NCBI GenBank assembly: GCA_913775715.1
Contig: CAJYMC010000007.1
Location: 248,001-312,000, forward strand
Source: an uncultured Exiguobacterium sp.
GTDB taxonomy: Bacteria > Bacillota > Bacilli > Exiguobacteriales > Exiguobacteriaceae
DNA: 64,000 nt
Direction: 5' to 3'
Part shown: piece after piece, positions 8,497-17,593 of the stretch
Layout of the letters: the number at the start of each line of letters is the position of its first letter
Numbering within the stretch: position 1 is the stretch's first letter
Notes under the pieces: generated by a model
Told to the model about the DNA's origin: nothing
Seen by the model: the letters and a program-made list of their open reading frames with translations, nothing else
Database searches by the model: none
Program-made: the position numbers and the translations under genes

Positions 8497-8835
8497 ATGA
8501 TACGTGTCAAGATTCGACGAGATGAAGCGGAACTCGTCCGCTCCATCGAAGTGACAGGACATGCCGAGTTTGCAGAACCAGGTCTCGACCTTGTCTGTGC
8601 CGGCGTCTCGTCGGTGATCTTCGGGGCATACAATGCCATAGAAGCATTACTCGGGCAGGTCCTGCTCCTTGAAATGGCAGAACAACAAGAGGGTGGCTAC
8701 TTTTATGTAGAACCGTACGCTGACTTAGCACCGGATGTCAGTGAACGCACCCAATTGTTACTGGAAGCGACTTTGGTCCAACTTGGTACCATCGCTGAAA
8801 GTTACGGTGAGTTTATCCAACTTGAACAAGTATAG
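8497..8835 (+). CDS. prp: Ribosomal-processing cysteine protease Prp
   Basis: 112 residues (YsxB family). Prp removes the N-terminal extension of ribosomal protein L27 found in Bacillota and some others. The catalytic pair is visible as His22 in VTGHAEF and Cys34 in LVCAGVS, at the same spacing as in the Staphylococcus aureus enzyme. It lies between rplU and rpmA, three nt after the first, and its substrate gene rpmA carries the matching cleavage sequence. The ribosome site (GAAGCGTAAG region) overlaps the end of rplU. Confidence 0.93.
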   Translation: MIRVKIRRDEAELVRSIEVTGHAEFAEPGLDLVCAGVSSVIFGAYNAIEALLGQVLLLEMAEQQEGGYFYVEPYADLAPDVSERTQLLLEATLVQLGTIAESYGEFIQLEQV

Positions 8836-8849
8836 GAGGTGGATTCCAC

Positions 8850-9128
8850 ATGTTGAAACTTAATCTTCAGTTCTTCGCATCGAAAAAAGGGGTAGGTTCG
8901 ACAAAGAACGGTCGTGACTCGCAATCGAAACGCCTTGGGGCGAAACGTGCAGACGGTCAAACTGTTTCTGCTGGTTCAATCCTCTACCGTCAACGCGGTA
9001 CGAAGATTCACCCAGGTATGAACGTCGGACGTGGTGGCGATGATACACTTTTCGCAACTGCAACTGGTGTCGTTCGTTTCGAACGTCTCGGACGCGACAA
9101 GAAACAAGTCAGCGTTTACCCAGCATAA
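8850..9128 (+). CDS. rpmA: 50S ribosomal protein L27 with Prp-cleaved leader
   Basis: 92 residues. The N-terminus [14 protein letters not shown] matches the extended form in which Prp cuts after the Phe-Phe, exposing the ASKKGVGS tail that reaches into the peptidyl-transferase centre. [22 protein letters not shown] and [10 protein letters not shown] are typical L27 motifs. Preceded by AGGAGGTGG, followed by a strong terminator. Together with prp it forms a substrate-protease pair in one transcript. Confidence 0.98.
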   Translation: MLKLNLQFFASKKGVGSTKNGRDSQSKRLGAKRADGQTVSAGSILYRQRGTKIHPGMNVGRGGDDTLFATATGVVRFERLGRDKKQVSVYPA

Positions 9129-9140
9129 GGATCGACGAAG

Positions 9141-9180
9141 CAGACTCTAGCCACTTTCGAGGGTTAGGGTCTGTTTTTTT
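9141..9180 (+). terminator. Intrinsic terminator after rpmA
   Basis: CAGACTCTAGCC pairs with GGTTAGGGTCTG (two G-U pairs), 9-nt loop, followed by eight or more T. It separates the ribosomal genes from the Spo0B-like gene. Confidence 0.88.
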
Positions 9181-9196
9181 TAGGAGGGAACGACCG

Positions 9197-9679
9197 ATGG
9201 AGGAACAGCAGGTACTTGATCTTTTGAAGACTCTTCGTCACGAGTGGTTGAACCGGATACAACTCGTCCGTTCGTATGGCGCGATCGGAGACGAACAAGC
9301 AGTCGAGTCGATCTGTTCGGCGTACCGGGAGCAAGCATCTCGGGAAGGACGTCTAGCGCGAATCGGATTGCCGAAAACCGCACTGGCGTTACTGCAAGCT
9401 GAATGGTCAGGCAAAACTGTGACGTATGATGTCATCGGAGCACCCCACATGGAAGATGAGCGGTTGAAGCAACTCGTCGAAGCAGCCATCGCCATGATTG
9501 ATGTAGGAGTAGGAGAAGTATCCGTGACCTTCCACGAGGGCGTGACCATCGAGATCTATCGGGATCTACTAGATATGTCGCGCCTTGAGGATCTAGTGAC
9601 GCCGATGGAAATCGAGTCGCAGACGGAAAATGAGTGTGTGATTGAGATTGAAAGTCTTCCGTTTGAGGAAGAGAAGTAA
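9197..9679 (+). CDS. Spo0B-like histidine phosphotransferase domain protein
   Basis: 160 residues. The N-terminal segment LRHEWLNRIQLVRSYG closely follows the Spo0B dimerisation/phosphotransfer helix (RHDWMNKLQL in Bacillus subtilis), placing the phospho-accepting His at residue 15. The rest looks like a degenerate ATPase-like C-terminal domain. Spo0B relays phosphate from Spo0F to Spo0A in the sporulation phosphorelay. The position between rpmA and obg is exactly the Bacillus spo0B position. The surrounding window lacks every sporulation gene found there in Bacillus, so the partner proteins and present role are unclear. Start ATG follows TTAGGAGGG; obg begins 15 nt downstream. Confidence 0.8.
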   Translation: MEEQQVLDLLKTLRHEWLNRIQLVRSYGAIGDEQAVESICSAYREQASREGRLARIGLPKTALALLQAEWSGKTVTYDVIGAPHMEDERLKQLVEAAIAMIDVGVGEVSVTFHEGVTIEIYRDLLDMSRLEDLVTPMEIESQTENECVIEIESLPFEEEK

Positions 9680-9694
9680 GAGGAGGGATCCGAC

Positions 9695-10990
9695 ATGTTT
9701 GTCGATCAGGTAAATATTTATGTAAAAGCAGGTGACGGAGGACGTGGGCAAGTAGCGTTCCGTCGTGAGAAATACGTTCCGGACGGCGGTCCTGCCGGCG
9801 GTGACGGTGGTCACGGGGCTCACGTCGTCCTAGAAGTTGACGAAGGGCTTCGGACATTGATGGACTTCCGTTACAAACGTCACTTTAAAGCGGTTCAAGG
9901 TGAAAACGGCATGTCAAAAGGGATGCACGGTCGTAAAGCCGAGCATCTAATCGTCAAGGTTCCACCGGGCACGGTCGTCTACGATGACGATACGAATGCG
10001 GTCATCGCTGACCTCGTCCATCACGGACAACAAGCAATCGTCGCAAAAGGCGGACGTGGCGGACGTGGGAATACACGTTTTGCGACACCAGCTAATCCAG
10101 CACCTGAGCACGCTGAAAACGGTGAGCCAGGGGAAGAGAAATACTTGAAACTTGAGCTGAAGATGCTAGCAGACGTCGGTCTCGTCGGTTTCCCGAGTGT
10201 CGGAAAATCAACGATGTTATCGGTCGTTTCAGCAGCACGCCCAAAAATCGGCGCGTATCACTTCACGACGATCACACCGAACATCGGTGTCGTCGAAACG
10301 GAAGATAGCCGTAGCTTCGTCATGGCTGACTTGCCAGGATTGATCGAAGGTGCAAGTGAAGGCGTCGGACTCGGTCACCAGTTCCTGCGTCACGTCGAGC
10401 GGACGAAAGTCATCGTCCACGTCATCGACATGAGCGGAATGGAAGGTCGCGATCCAATCGAAGACTACAACATCATCAATAAAGAACTCGCGGACTATAA
10501 CCTGCGTTTGACAGAGCGTCCACAAGTCGTCGTTGCGAACAAGATGGATATGCCTGATGCAGCAGAACATCTTGAAGCCTTCAAGGAAGCTTTTCCAGAG
10601 CTTGAAGTATTCGAAATTTCAGCAGCAACACGTCAAGGGTTACGCGATCTGTTATTCCGAATCGCTGACCTCGTCGATGCAACACCAGAATTCGGTCTTG
10701 AGGAACTCGAAGAGAAAACAGCGACACCACGTGTCGTCTACGGTTACGAAGCACCTGAAGCCGGCTTTACGATTACGAAAGATGAAGACGATTGTTTCGT
10801 CATCAAAGGACCACGCATCGAAAAACTCTTCACGATGACAAACTTCATGCGTGAAGAATCGATTAAACGTTTCGCTCGGACACTGCGTCAAATGGGTGTC
10901 GACGAAGAGTTGCGTCGTCTTGGTGCGATTGACGGCGATGTCGTTCGTATCCGTGATTTCGAGTTCGAATTCGTCGAGTCATCATTCTAA
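9695..10990 (+). CDS. obg: Obg family GTPase
   Basis: 431 residues in three domains: the glycine-rich Obg fold (about 1-158, with [11 protein letters not shown] and [12 protein letters not shown]), the GTPase domain (G1 GFPSVGKST near 166, G3 [10 protein letters not shown]4 NKMD), and the C-terminal OCT domain (about 350-430). Obg binds the 50S subunit and late assembly intermediates and senses GTP/ppGpp; in Bacillus it is essential and is linked to the general stress response. It follows the Spo0B-like gene by 15 nt (AGAGGAGGG ribosome site), as in Bacillus. Confidence 0.97.
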   Translation: MFVDQVNIYVKAGDGGRGQVAFRREKYVPDGGPAGGDGGHGAHVVLEVDEGLRTLMDFRYKRHFKAVQGENGMSKGMHGRKAEHLIVKVPPGTVVYDDDTNAVIADLVHHGQQAIVAKGGRGGRGNTRFATPANPAPEHAENGEPGEEKYLKLELKMLADVGLVGFPSVGKSTMLSVVSAARPKIGAYHFTTITPNIGVVETEDSRSFVMADLPGLIEGASEGVGLGHQFLRHVERTKVIVHVIDMSGMEGRDPIEDYNIINKELADYNLRLTERPQVVVANKMDMPDAAEHLEAFKEAFPELEVFEISAATRQGLRDLLFRIADLVDATPEFGLEELEEKTATPRVVYGYEAPEAGFTITKDEDDCFVIKGPRIEKLFTMTNFMREESIKRFARTLRQMGVDEELRRLGAIDGDVVRIRDFEFEFVESSF

Positions 10991-11028
10991 GCGGTTCATT
11001 CCATTAGGAAACGGAGTGTGAAAGCATC

Positions 11029-12318
11029 GTGGACCCATTGCCCATGATTTCAGTCGTTTGGTTAATTCCGATTCTCGTCTTATCCGCATTCTTTTCCTCA
11101 GCCGAGACGGCACTCGCGAGTGTCAACCGGTTGCGGTTGTTGCATCAATCGGAAGCAGGGGACGCGCGTGCGTCCCGTGTATTCCGCTTACTTCAACGTT
11201 ACGAAGAGACACTGACGTCGATTTTGATTGGGAATACGATTGTCAACGTCGCCTTTATCTTATTTGGTGGCTGGTGGATCATCCAGTTCGTCGAGACGAT
11301 CGCAACACAAACCGTTGCCTTTCTTGCGCTATTTTTCCTGTTGCTGTTGTTCGGAGAATTGATACCGAAGTCGTATGCCCGTGAACATACGGAACGTTAC
11401 GTGTTATTGATCGGACGTCCACTGCGCTTCTTCTTACTGAGCTTTCGACCGCTCGTTTTCCTGTTACTCCGCTTACGCCAATTGGCGCTACGGTTGATTG
11501 GAGCGGATCCGAAAGGACCGATCGTGACCGAACAGGAACTCAAGGCACTCGTTGATATCAGTCAGGAAGAGGGCATCATGGGGCTTGCAGAGGCTGAACT
11601 CGTTCATCAAGCAGTTGATTTTCAACATGCGACAGTCGAGGATGCGTTGACGCCACGGATGGATATTCAAGCGATTGATATCGATGCACGGCTCGAAGAC
11701 ATCCTTGCAGAAGTCCAGAAGGGTGGCTATTCTCGTCTACCGGTCTATAAGGATTCGATTGATCACGTCATCGGTGTATTATCGGAGCGGGACTTTCTGC
11801 GTGCATACGTGAAGAACGGCTCCGTTGATATCCGAGAATGGATTCGACCGGTATCGTTCGTCGTCCCACAGACACGATTGATGGATTTATTACCGGAACT
11901 CAAAGTCAAGCAGTCCCATATGGCAGTCGTCCTTGATGAATTCGGAGGGACGGCAGGTTTAATCACTCTTGAGGATATTTTAGAAGAAATCGTCGGGGAG
12001 ATTTGGGATGAACACGATGAATCGTTGGAATATACAAAACGGATTGGTCCAGAGCAATACGAGTGTCTAGCAGAGTATGACATTGAAGACTTCTGTCAGC
12101 AATTTCAATTGACGATGCCGGACACGGACGCCCAGTCTCTTGGGGGATGGATCATGGAGGAGAGCGGACAATTGCCGGACGTCGGAACGGCGATGCGTTA
12201 TGAACGTGTCACGTTGACCGTCTTGCATATCGAAAACCGACGCGTCCGCAAAGTCTTAGCAACGTTCGATCCGCCATCTACGATGCCGGAGACACGACTT
12301 GAACCGATTGAACGATAA
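11029..12318 (+). CDS. CNNM/CorC (hemolysin-like) family membrane protein
   Basis: 429 residues. The N-terminal DUF21 domain (about 1-180) has four hydrophobic segments and the sequence FFSSAETALASVNRLRL. It is followed by a CBS-domain pair (about 205-330, DALTPRMDIQAIDID ... FLRAYV ... MAVVLDEFGGTAGLITLEDILEEIVGEIWDE) and a C-terminal CorC/HlyC transporter-associated domain. Bacterial relatives export magnesium. The start GTG 11029 has GGAG about 12 nt upstream; ATG 11044 is an alternative but lacks a ribosome site. The Bacillus order has pheB-pheA here, so this gene replaces them. Confidence 0.88.
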   Translation: MDPLPMISVVWLIPILVLSAFFSSAETALASVNRLRLLHQSEAGDARASRVFRLLQRYEETLTSILIGNTIVNVAFILFGGWWIIQFVETIATQTVAFLALFFLLLLFGELIPKSYAREHTERYVLLIGRPLRFFLLSFRPLVFLLLRLRQLALRLIGADPKGPIVTEQELKALVDISQEEGIMGLAEAELVHQAVDFQHATVEDALTPRMDIQAIDIDARLEDILAEVQKGGYSRLPVYKDSIDHVIGVLSERDFLRAYVKNGSVDIREWIRPVSFVVPQTRLMDLLPELKVKQSHMAVVLDEFGGTAGLITLEDILEEIVGEIWDEHDESLEYTKRIGPEQYECLAEYDIEDFCQQFQLTMPDTDAQSLGGWIMEESGQLPDVGTAMRYERVTLTVLHIENRRVRKVLATFDPPSTMPETRLEPIER

Positions 12319-12320
12319 AA

Positions 12321-12353
12321 AAACCGCTTATTCCTTAGGAATAGGCGGTTTTT
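12321..12353. terminator. Bidirectional terminator between convergent genes
   Basis: AAACCGCTTATTCC / GGAATAGGCGGTTT with a 4-nt loop, A-run on one side and T-run on the other. It serves the CNNM gene on the plus strand and niaR on the minus strand. Confidence 0.88.
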
Positions 12354-12359
12354 GTATGT

Positions 12360-12905
12360 TCAGACATCGAGCTCCGAAACGAGAATTCCGAGACGATCGA
12401 GTTTAGCAATAGCGGCTTCCAGTGCGTCTTCATGATCAGCCTCAAGCGTATGAATATGGACGCCGTCCGTCAGGCTCGAGAGTGGAGTAGCTTGCGTCTC
12501 ATGTAACTGCTCTAGCAGTACGCGGACATCCCGGCGGCTTTTTAGCATCAATTCTCCAGTGATGAAGCCGTAGACGGGATGTTCGATAATGACATCGCGG
12601 ATGACGACCCCTTCGTCAACAATGGCGTCACACTCATCCTTTAATTGATCGATGCCGTGACGACAAACGATCTTGCGACGTAATTTTGAACCGTCGACTT
12701 CCGGATCGTTGATCAAATAGCCACGAGCTGTCGCGATGACAGGATATCCTTTTGCCTTTAACAATGATAAATCCTGCACGATCACTTGGCGACTGACACC
12801 TGCTTGTTTCGCCAGTGCCGTTCCTGTGACAGGTTGCTCACTTTCCTCAATCATACGAAGTAATGATTTCCGGCGTTCTTCTCCGGAGATGCGTTTCCCC
12901 ATCAT
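12360..12905 (-). CDS. niaR: NAD-biosynthesis repressor NiaR
   Basis: 181 residues. An N-terminal winged HTH (about 8-65, TGTALAKQAGVSRQVIVQDLSLLKAKGYPV) is followed by a 3H domain with the conserved histidines in CRHGIDQL, EHPVYGFITGE and DGVHIHTLEADH. NiaR (YrxA) represses nicotinate salvage and de novo NAD genes when niacin is present. It is the downstream gene of nadS on the minus strand, 21 nt apart, facing away from nadBCA, which is the Bacillus layout. The start may be Met1 or Met2. A candidate operator lies between nadS and nadB. Confidence 0.92.
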   Translation of the reverse strand: MMGKRISGEERRKSLLRMIEESEQPVTGTALAKQAGVSRQVIVQDLSLLKAKGYPVIATARGYLINDPEVDGSKLRRKIVCRHGIDQLKDECDAIVDEGVVIRDVIIEHPVYGFITGELMLKSRRDVRVLLEQLHETQATPLSSLTDGVHIHTLEADHEDALEAAIAKLDRLGILVSELDV

Positions 12906-12926
12906 GTCTCCTACCTTTCTTCAGTG

Positions 12927-14009
12927 TCATGAGATCGTGTTCAACACATCAATGCACTGTTCGATTTCTTCGTTCGTCGTCTGTCTTCCAAAACTGAGTC
13001 GTATCAACCCATGAGCCGCTGATTCGTCAAAGCCGATGGCACGTAATGTCGCATTCGGACCGTTTTCTCCAGCACGACAAGCACTACCAGCGGAAACCGC
13101 GATTCCAGCACGATTCAAGGCGAGCAATGCGTATTGACCATCACGTTGCTTCGTATGGATGGCGCAGATGGAAGCGAGTTGCGTCGGCGACTCGATGATC
13201 GTGTAACGAGACGAAGACAATGTTTTTTTTAGCATACCACGAAATCGATGGCTTGAAGCTTGGATTCCTGGATTTTCGAAGCGAGACGCTTCACAGGCAG
13301 CGATGAACGCAGCAATTCCTGGAACATCGACTGTGCCTGGACGGATTCCGAATTCGTGATGTCCCTCGTAATAAGGGCTGAAGAGCGGACGCCGTAAATA
13401 CAAAGCGCCCAATCCTTTTGGTCCATACACTTTATGACTACTCATCGTGTAGGCATCAAAAGCGTCGATGTTGATTGCATCTTTTAAAAATCCTTGGACA
13501 CCATCGCAATGAAACAGAATCTCGCGCGATTGACAGTATGCTGCAATCCGTTCGACCGGAAAACGAAAACCCGTATCCGAATTGACATGTTGAATCGAGA
13601 CAACACCGATTTCATCCGTACAAGCTGTAACGAATTGTTCCCAATCGAACGTTCCGTCCGGTAATAAAGAAAGGTGTCGTGTTTCTTGTGCCCAGCGTGC
13701 AAGCGGAAGCAAGACCGAGTCGTGTTCACATCGAAGTGTCAAGACAACTGATTTGTTACTCTGTCGCATCAGATGTGTCAAAGCGATGTAGTTTGCTTCT
13801 GAACCGCTCCCTGTAAAGATGACAGTTCCTTCTTGTTGAGCCAATTGTTGCATCAGATACTGACGAGCTCGTTCGAGTAAACGTTCAGCGTTCCCACCGA
13901 TGTCATGAAGAGAAGAACTGTTGCCGTAGAACGACTGAGCGGCTTGTTGATAATGATCGAGTGCTTGTGGATGCAGCGGAGTCGTCGCTGCGTAATCGAG
14001 ATAGATCAT
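12927..14009 (-). CDS. nadS: Cysteine desulfurase for NadA cluster assembly (NadS/NifS-like)
   Basis: 360 residues. A PLP enzyme taking sulfur from cysteine: PLP lysine 193 in SSHKVYGPKG and catalytic cysteine 311 in SAGSACRAGENGP. Family size is normal. Its place, divergent from nadBCA and in one unit with niaR, indicates that it supplies sulfur for the [4Fe-4S] cluster of quinolinate synthase NadA, as described for Bacillus NifS. A second cysteine desulfurase in the window (38218-39345) sits with mnmA and probably serves tRNA thiolation. Confidence 0.92.
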   Translation of the reverse strand: MIYLDYAATTPLHPQALDHYQQAAQSFYGNSSSLHDIGGNAERLLERARQYLMQQLAQQEGTVIFTGSGSEANYIALTHLMRQSNKSVVLTLRCEHDSVLLPLARWAQETRHLSLLPDGTFDWEQFVTACTDEIGVVSIQHVNSDTGFRFPVERIAAYCQSREILFHCDGVQGFLKDAINIDAFDAYTMSSHKVYGPKGLGALYLRRPLFSPYYEGHHEFGIRPGTVDVPGIAAFIAACEASRFENPGIQASSHRFRGMLKKTLSSSRYTIIESPTQLASICAIHTKQRDGQYALLALNRAGIAVSAGSACRAGENGPNATLRAIGFDESAAHGLIRLSFGRQTTNEEIEQCIDVLNTIS

Positions 14010-14060
14010 GAAAAAATCCTGTCCTTTCGTCTTGTCACTCAGCTAAAAGTATGCCAAACT

Positions 14061-14091
14061 TATTGTCAAGTCAATAGTAAACATTTAGATA
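14061..14091 (+). promoter_or_regulatory. nadB promoter region with candidate NiaR operator
   Basis: TATTG-N6-CAATA is a perfect 5-bp inverted repeat at 14061-14076. It overlaps a possible promoter, TTGTCA, 17-nt spacer, TAGATA (14063-14091). That promoter would start transcription only about 10 nt before the nadB ATG, so the promoter call is weak. The dyad sits between the divergent nadS and nadB genes where a NiaR site would be expected. I infer the operator; I cannot confirm the motif. Confidence 0.35.
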
Positions 14092-14107
14092 TAGAGGTGT
14101 AAAACAT

Positions 14108-15577
14108 ATGTCTTTACATAAAAGGCTTGAGACGGATGTGTTGATCATTGGAACAGGTCTCGCCGCAATATCGGTCGCTCTGCATCTTCCATCCGGAACG
14201 GAAGCGTTGCTTGTCACAAAAGGTACGCGGTTTGAGACAAATTCTGTTCGAGCACAAGGTGGGATTGCTTCCGCTTATGCAGAAGTCGATCATCGTGGTC
14301 ACTTTGAAGATACATGCCAAGCAGCAAAAGGGCGTATCAATCCGTCCGTCGTTGATTACGTCACCCGATCGGGAACCGAGGCGATGGAATTCTTGTTACG
14401 ACAAGGCGTTCCATTCGATCAATCCGAGGGAGAGTTTTTGCGTGGTCGTGAAGGAGCACATCGTTTGCCGCGGATTTATCACTCTGGCGGGGACGAGACT
14501 GGTAAACGGATCATGGAGACGTTGATGCCGCGAGTACCATTTCCGATTCTTGAGCAGACGTGTATCACGGAGTTGATTCAAGTCAACGGGCAGGTAGTAG
14601 GTGCAGTCGGATATAACGAGGGAGAGCCGATCGAGATTGTGGCGCGCGCGACGATTCTCGCGACCGGTGGAGTGGGCGGATTATTCGCGGCGTCGACGAA
14701 TGACCCTTTGATTCAAGGAGACGGTATTGCGCTCGCCTTTGAAGCGGGGGCGACGATTCGTGATCTTGGTTATATCCAGCATCATCCGACGGTACTCGTT
14801 CATGCAGGACGTTCGGAAGGTTTGATCACGGAAGCATTACGTGGTGCGGGAGCAACGCTTGTAACGAAAAATGGCGACCGAATCATGGCGGATCATCCGA
14901 TGCAAGATTTAGCAGCGCGAGATGAAGTCGCAAAACGAATCCATGAGGTGCGAAAATGTGAACCGGTCTATCTCGATACGTCAAACGTCGTCGACCGGAC
15001 AAAGCGGTTTCCAACGTTTGTTGAAAAATGTGAAAAGGTGAACATAAGTCCGGATCTCGTTGAAATTGCACCAGGCATCCATTTCTTAATGGGTGGGATC
15101 GAAACGGATCTGACAGGGCAGACGCATGTCGAAGGACTATACGCGGTCGGCGAGACAGCATCGATTGGACTACACGGTCGAAATCGTCTGGCGTCGAACT
15201 CGCTCCTTGAATGTGTTGTCATGGGGAAAGCAGTAGCAGAACAGCTTAAGCTGTTACCGGAACTTTCAGTAAAACAAGTGAAACGACGTCCGGGAACACT
15301 TCGTTCCGTAACAGACCGTCTATCGCAGGTCATTGGTGTTGAAATGGATGTTAAGCAAATAGAAGATAGTTTAGAAGAGTTAAAAAGCTGGACATTAGAC
15401 GAATCCGGACAGGAAGCGGAAGAGAATCGATTACGTCACGTAACGGCATGTCTGTTGCTTGAAGGGGCGCGAAGTCGGTTGACAGGAGAGGATGAGAACG
15501 TTGAACAAGTGGCAGTTACGGCAACAACTGGAGGCATTTTTAATCGAGGATATCGGACAGTGGGATATCACGAGTGA
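14108..15577 (+). CDS. nadB: L-aspartate oxidase NadB, atypical C-terminus
   Basis: 489 residues, shorter than the usual 510-535. It oxidises L-aspartate to iminoaspartate, the first step of de novo NAD synthesis. FAD-binding GTGLAAISVALHLP near residue 17, RAQGGIASAY, the active-site region GYIQHHPTVL ... LITEALRGAG, LAARDEVAKRI, APGIHFLMGGIETD and GRNRLASNSLLE are all present. After HVTACLLLEGARSRLTGED the expected RESRGxHxRxD motif is absent, and the last 26 codons run out of frame through the start of nadC (77-nt overlap). AGAGGTG lies 9 nt upstream of the ATG. This may be a genuine variant end or an old frameshift; the catalytic core looks intact. Confidence 0.92.
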   Translation: MSLHKRLETDVLIIGTGLAAISVALHLPSGTEALLVTKGTRFETNSVRAQGGIASAYAEVDHRGHFEDTCQAAKGRINPSVVDYVTRSGTEAMEFLLRQGVPFDQSEGEFLRGREGAHRLPRIYHSGGDETGKRIMETLMPRVPFPILEQTCITELIQVNGQVVGAVGYNEGEPIEIVARATILATGGVGGLFAASTNDPLIQGDGIALAFEAGATIRDLGYIQHHPTVLVHAGRSEGLITEALRGAGATLVTKNGDRIMADHPMQDLAARDEVAKRIHEVRKCEPVYLDTSNVVDRTKRFPTFVEKCEKVNISPDLVEIAPGIHFLMGGIETDLTGQTHVEGLYAVGETASIGLHGRNRLASNSLLECVVMGKAVAEQLKLLPELSVKQVKRRPGTLRSVTDRLSQVIGVEMDVKQIEDSLEELKSWTLDESGQEAEENRLRHVTACLLLEGARSRLTGEDENVEQVAVTATTGGIFNRGYRTVGYHE

Positions 15578-16343
15578 AGGATGTCTGACGGGACAAGAAC
15601 GCGGGACCGGTCGTTTTCTAGCAAAGGAAGACGGTGTCTTTTGCGGTGTCGACATCATTCGGGAGATGGCACATCTCTTACAAGTCGACGTGACGATTCA
15701 TGTAGCGGAAGGGACGATCGTCACGCGAGGAACATTCCTTGCCGAGTGGTCTGGTTCGTTACAGGACATCTTAAGCGGAGAACGGGTCGCCTTGAACCTA
15801 GTGCAACGCTTATCCGGGATCGCGACAAAAACTCGTCAAGCGGTCGAGGTAGCAGCAGGACGAATCCGAATCACGGATACACGAAAGACGACCCCAGGGT
15901 TACGAATGCTCGAAAAACATGCCGTTCGCGTCGGGGGTGGCTATAGTCATCGCGGACGTCTCGATGACGCGGTCATGATCAAGGACAATCACATCACAGT
16001 CGCGGGATCGATCACAGAGGCGGTGGCGCGAGCAAAACGTGTCGCGGGACATACGACACCAATCGAAGTTGAAGTCGAGACGGAAGCGGAAGTGCTTGAG
16101 GCAGTGGCTGCAGAAGTCGATATCATCATGCTCGATAATCGGACGCCAGCAGAAATCAAACAACTCCGGCAATTGATTCCACCGCATATCACGGTCGAAC
16201 TATCCGGTGGGATTACGCTAGACACATTATCGGACTTCGCGGATAGCGGAGCAGACGTCATCTCACTTGGAGCACTTACTCATTCAGCAACAGCACTTGA
16301 TATCAGCATGAAAATCGAAGGAGGAAAAAAAGATGTCATTTGA
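15501..16343 (+). CDS. nadC: Nicotinate-nucleotide pyrophosphorylase (carboxylating)
   Basis: 280 residues from TTG 15501, which has AGGAGAGG exactly 9 nt upstream; the ATG at 15492 abuts that ribosome site and is rejected. NadC converts quinolinate and PRPP to nicotinate mononucleotide. Family motifs: [14 protein letters not shown] near the N-terminus, [38 protein letters not shown] (PRPP/quinolinate site), MLDN and VELSGGI. It overlaps nadB by 77 nt and nadA by 11 nt, giving a compact nadBCA unit. Confidence 0.95.
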   Translation: MNKWQLRQQLEAFLIEDIGQWDITSEGCLTGQERGTGRFLAKEDGVFCGVDIIREMAHLLQVDVTIHVAEGTIVTRGTFLAEWSGSLQDILSGERVALNLVQRLSGIATKTRQAVEVAAGRIRITDTRKTTPGLRMLEKHAVRVGGGYSHRGRLDDAVMIKDNHITVAGSITEAVARAKRVAGHTTPIEVEVETEAEVLEAVAAEVDIIMLDNRTPAEIKQLRQLIPPHITVELSGGITLDTLSDFADSGADVISLGALTHSATALDISMKIEGGKKDVI

Positions 16344-17430
16344 TCTATTACGTCACGAGGGAATTCCGGCGTCATACTTACAGCAAACAGAAGCAGACTT
16401 GATCGCGATCATTGAAGGGGTCAAAGCACGGATGGGCAGTCGCTTGTTCTTACCTGCCCACCACTACCAAAAGGATGAAGTCGTCCAGTTCGCGGATGCG
16501 ACGGGAGATTCGCTCCAGCTCGCGCAAGTCGCGAAGCAGATGACAGAAGCCGAATATACAGTCTTTTGTGGTGTCCACTTCATGGCAGAGACGGCAGACA
16601 TGTTGACCGATGCGTCACATACGGTCGTTTTGCCTGACATGCGTGCTGGTTGTTCGATGGCGGATATGGCGAACGATACGCAAACGGAGCGTGCTTTTAC
16701 GATCTTGACGGAACGGTTCGGGGAGTCGATCTTACCGTTGACGTATGTCAATTCGACGGCAGCCATCAAAGCGTTCGTTGGTCGTCATGGTGGGGCGACG
16801 GTGACGTCGTCAAATGCTGTCCAGATGGTCGAGTGGGCGCTTGCTGAACGCGACATCTTATTCTTCCTGCCGGATCAACACCTCGGTCGCAATACGGCGC
16901 ACGCACTCGGAATTCCGTTAGAACAGATGGCGATTTGGGATCCGATCAAGGACGAACTCGTTTTTGATGGAGAAGACCAGGACGTCCGCGTCATCTTATG
17001 GAAAGGACACTGCTCGGTCCATGAAAAATTCACGGTCGGTCAGATTGATCAGTTCCGCAAGACGGATCCGGAGCGAAAGATTCTCGTTCACCCGGAATGT
17101 TCGCACGAAGTCGTAGCAGCGTCTGATCTCAACGGATCAACCGCGTACATCATTCAACAAATCGAACAGGCTGCTCCCGGAACGAAGTGGGCGATCGGAA
17201 CAGAGATGAATCTCGTCAATCGACTCGCGACGACGCATCCGGAACTCGATATCGTATCGCTCAATCCGTTCATGTGTCCGTGTTTGACGATGAACCGGAT
17301 CGACTTACCGCACTTAGCGTGGGCGCTCGAACAAGTCGAAGCCGGTGAGCCGGTCAACGTCATTACAGTCGACGCGGAGACTACGCGGCATGCCGTGTTG
17401 GCGCTCGAACGGATGCTTGAGCGTTCGTAA
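16333..17430 (+). CDS. nadA: Quinolinate synthase NadA
   Basis: 365 residues, the longer Bacillus-type form. NadA condenses iminoaspartate with dihydroxyacetone phosphate to quinolinate using an oxygen-labile [4Fe-4S] cluster. Likely cluster cysteines are in [22 protein letters not shown] and [13 protein letters not shown] (two of the three in conserved family positions). GGTP-like and HPE motifs are visible. The start follows GAAGGAGG and lies within the last codons of nadC. It ends the operon at a strong terminator. Confidence 0.95.
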   Translation: MSFDLLRHEGIPASYLQQTEADLIAIIEGVKARMGSRLFLPAHHYQKDEVVQFADATGDSLQLAQVAKQMTEAEYTVFCGVHFMAETADMLTDASHTVVLPDMRAGCSMADMANDTQTERAFTILTERFGESILPLTYVNSTAAIKAFVGRHGGATVTSSNAVQMVEWALAERDILFFLPDQHLGRNTAHALGIPLEQMAIWDPIKDELVFDGEDQDVRVILWKGHCSVHEKFTVGQIDQFRKTDPERKILVHPECSHEVVAASDLNGSTAYIIQQIEQAAPGTKWAIGTEMNLVNRLATTHPELDIVSLNPFMCPCLTMNRIDLPHLAWALEQVEAGEPVNVITVDAETTRHAVLALERMLERS

Positions 17431-17443
17431 AATAGAGGATCGG

Positions 17444-17474
17444 AGCGTGGTCGTGCGAACGATCACGCTTTTTT
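17444..17474 (+). terminator. Intrinsic terminator after nadA
   Basis: AGCGTGGTCGT pairs with ACGATCACGCT (one G-U), 4-nt loop, followed by six T. Confidence 0.88.
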
Positions 17475-17526
17475 GTCTTAGGATTGAGAGAGCGAACATA
17501 TGTATTGATTTTTGCTGAAGAACGCT

Positions 17527-17556
17527 TTGAAGCCAAACGAAGATGTATGCTACAAT
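17527..17556 (+). promoter_or_regulatory. Promoter of the ruvAB-queA-tgt operon
   Basis: TTGAAG, 18-nt spacer, TACAAT, ending 37 nt before the ruvA start codon. No LexA-like CGAAC-N4-GTTCG dyad is obvious around it. Confidence 0.6.
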
Positions 17557-17593
17557 AACACGAGAGTTTGTTTAAGGATGGGAGCGTTCCACA

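Noticed and set aside
12736..13014. Plus-strand open frame over niaR and nadS
   Set aside because: It is antisense to two clear genes and has no ribosome site or recognisable domain.
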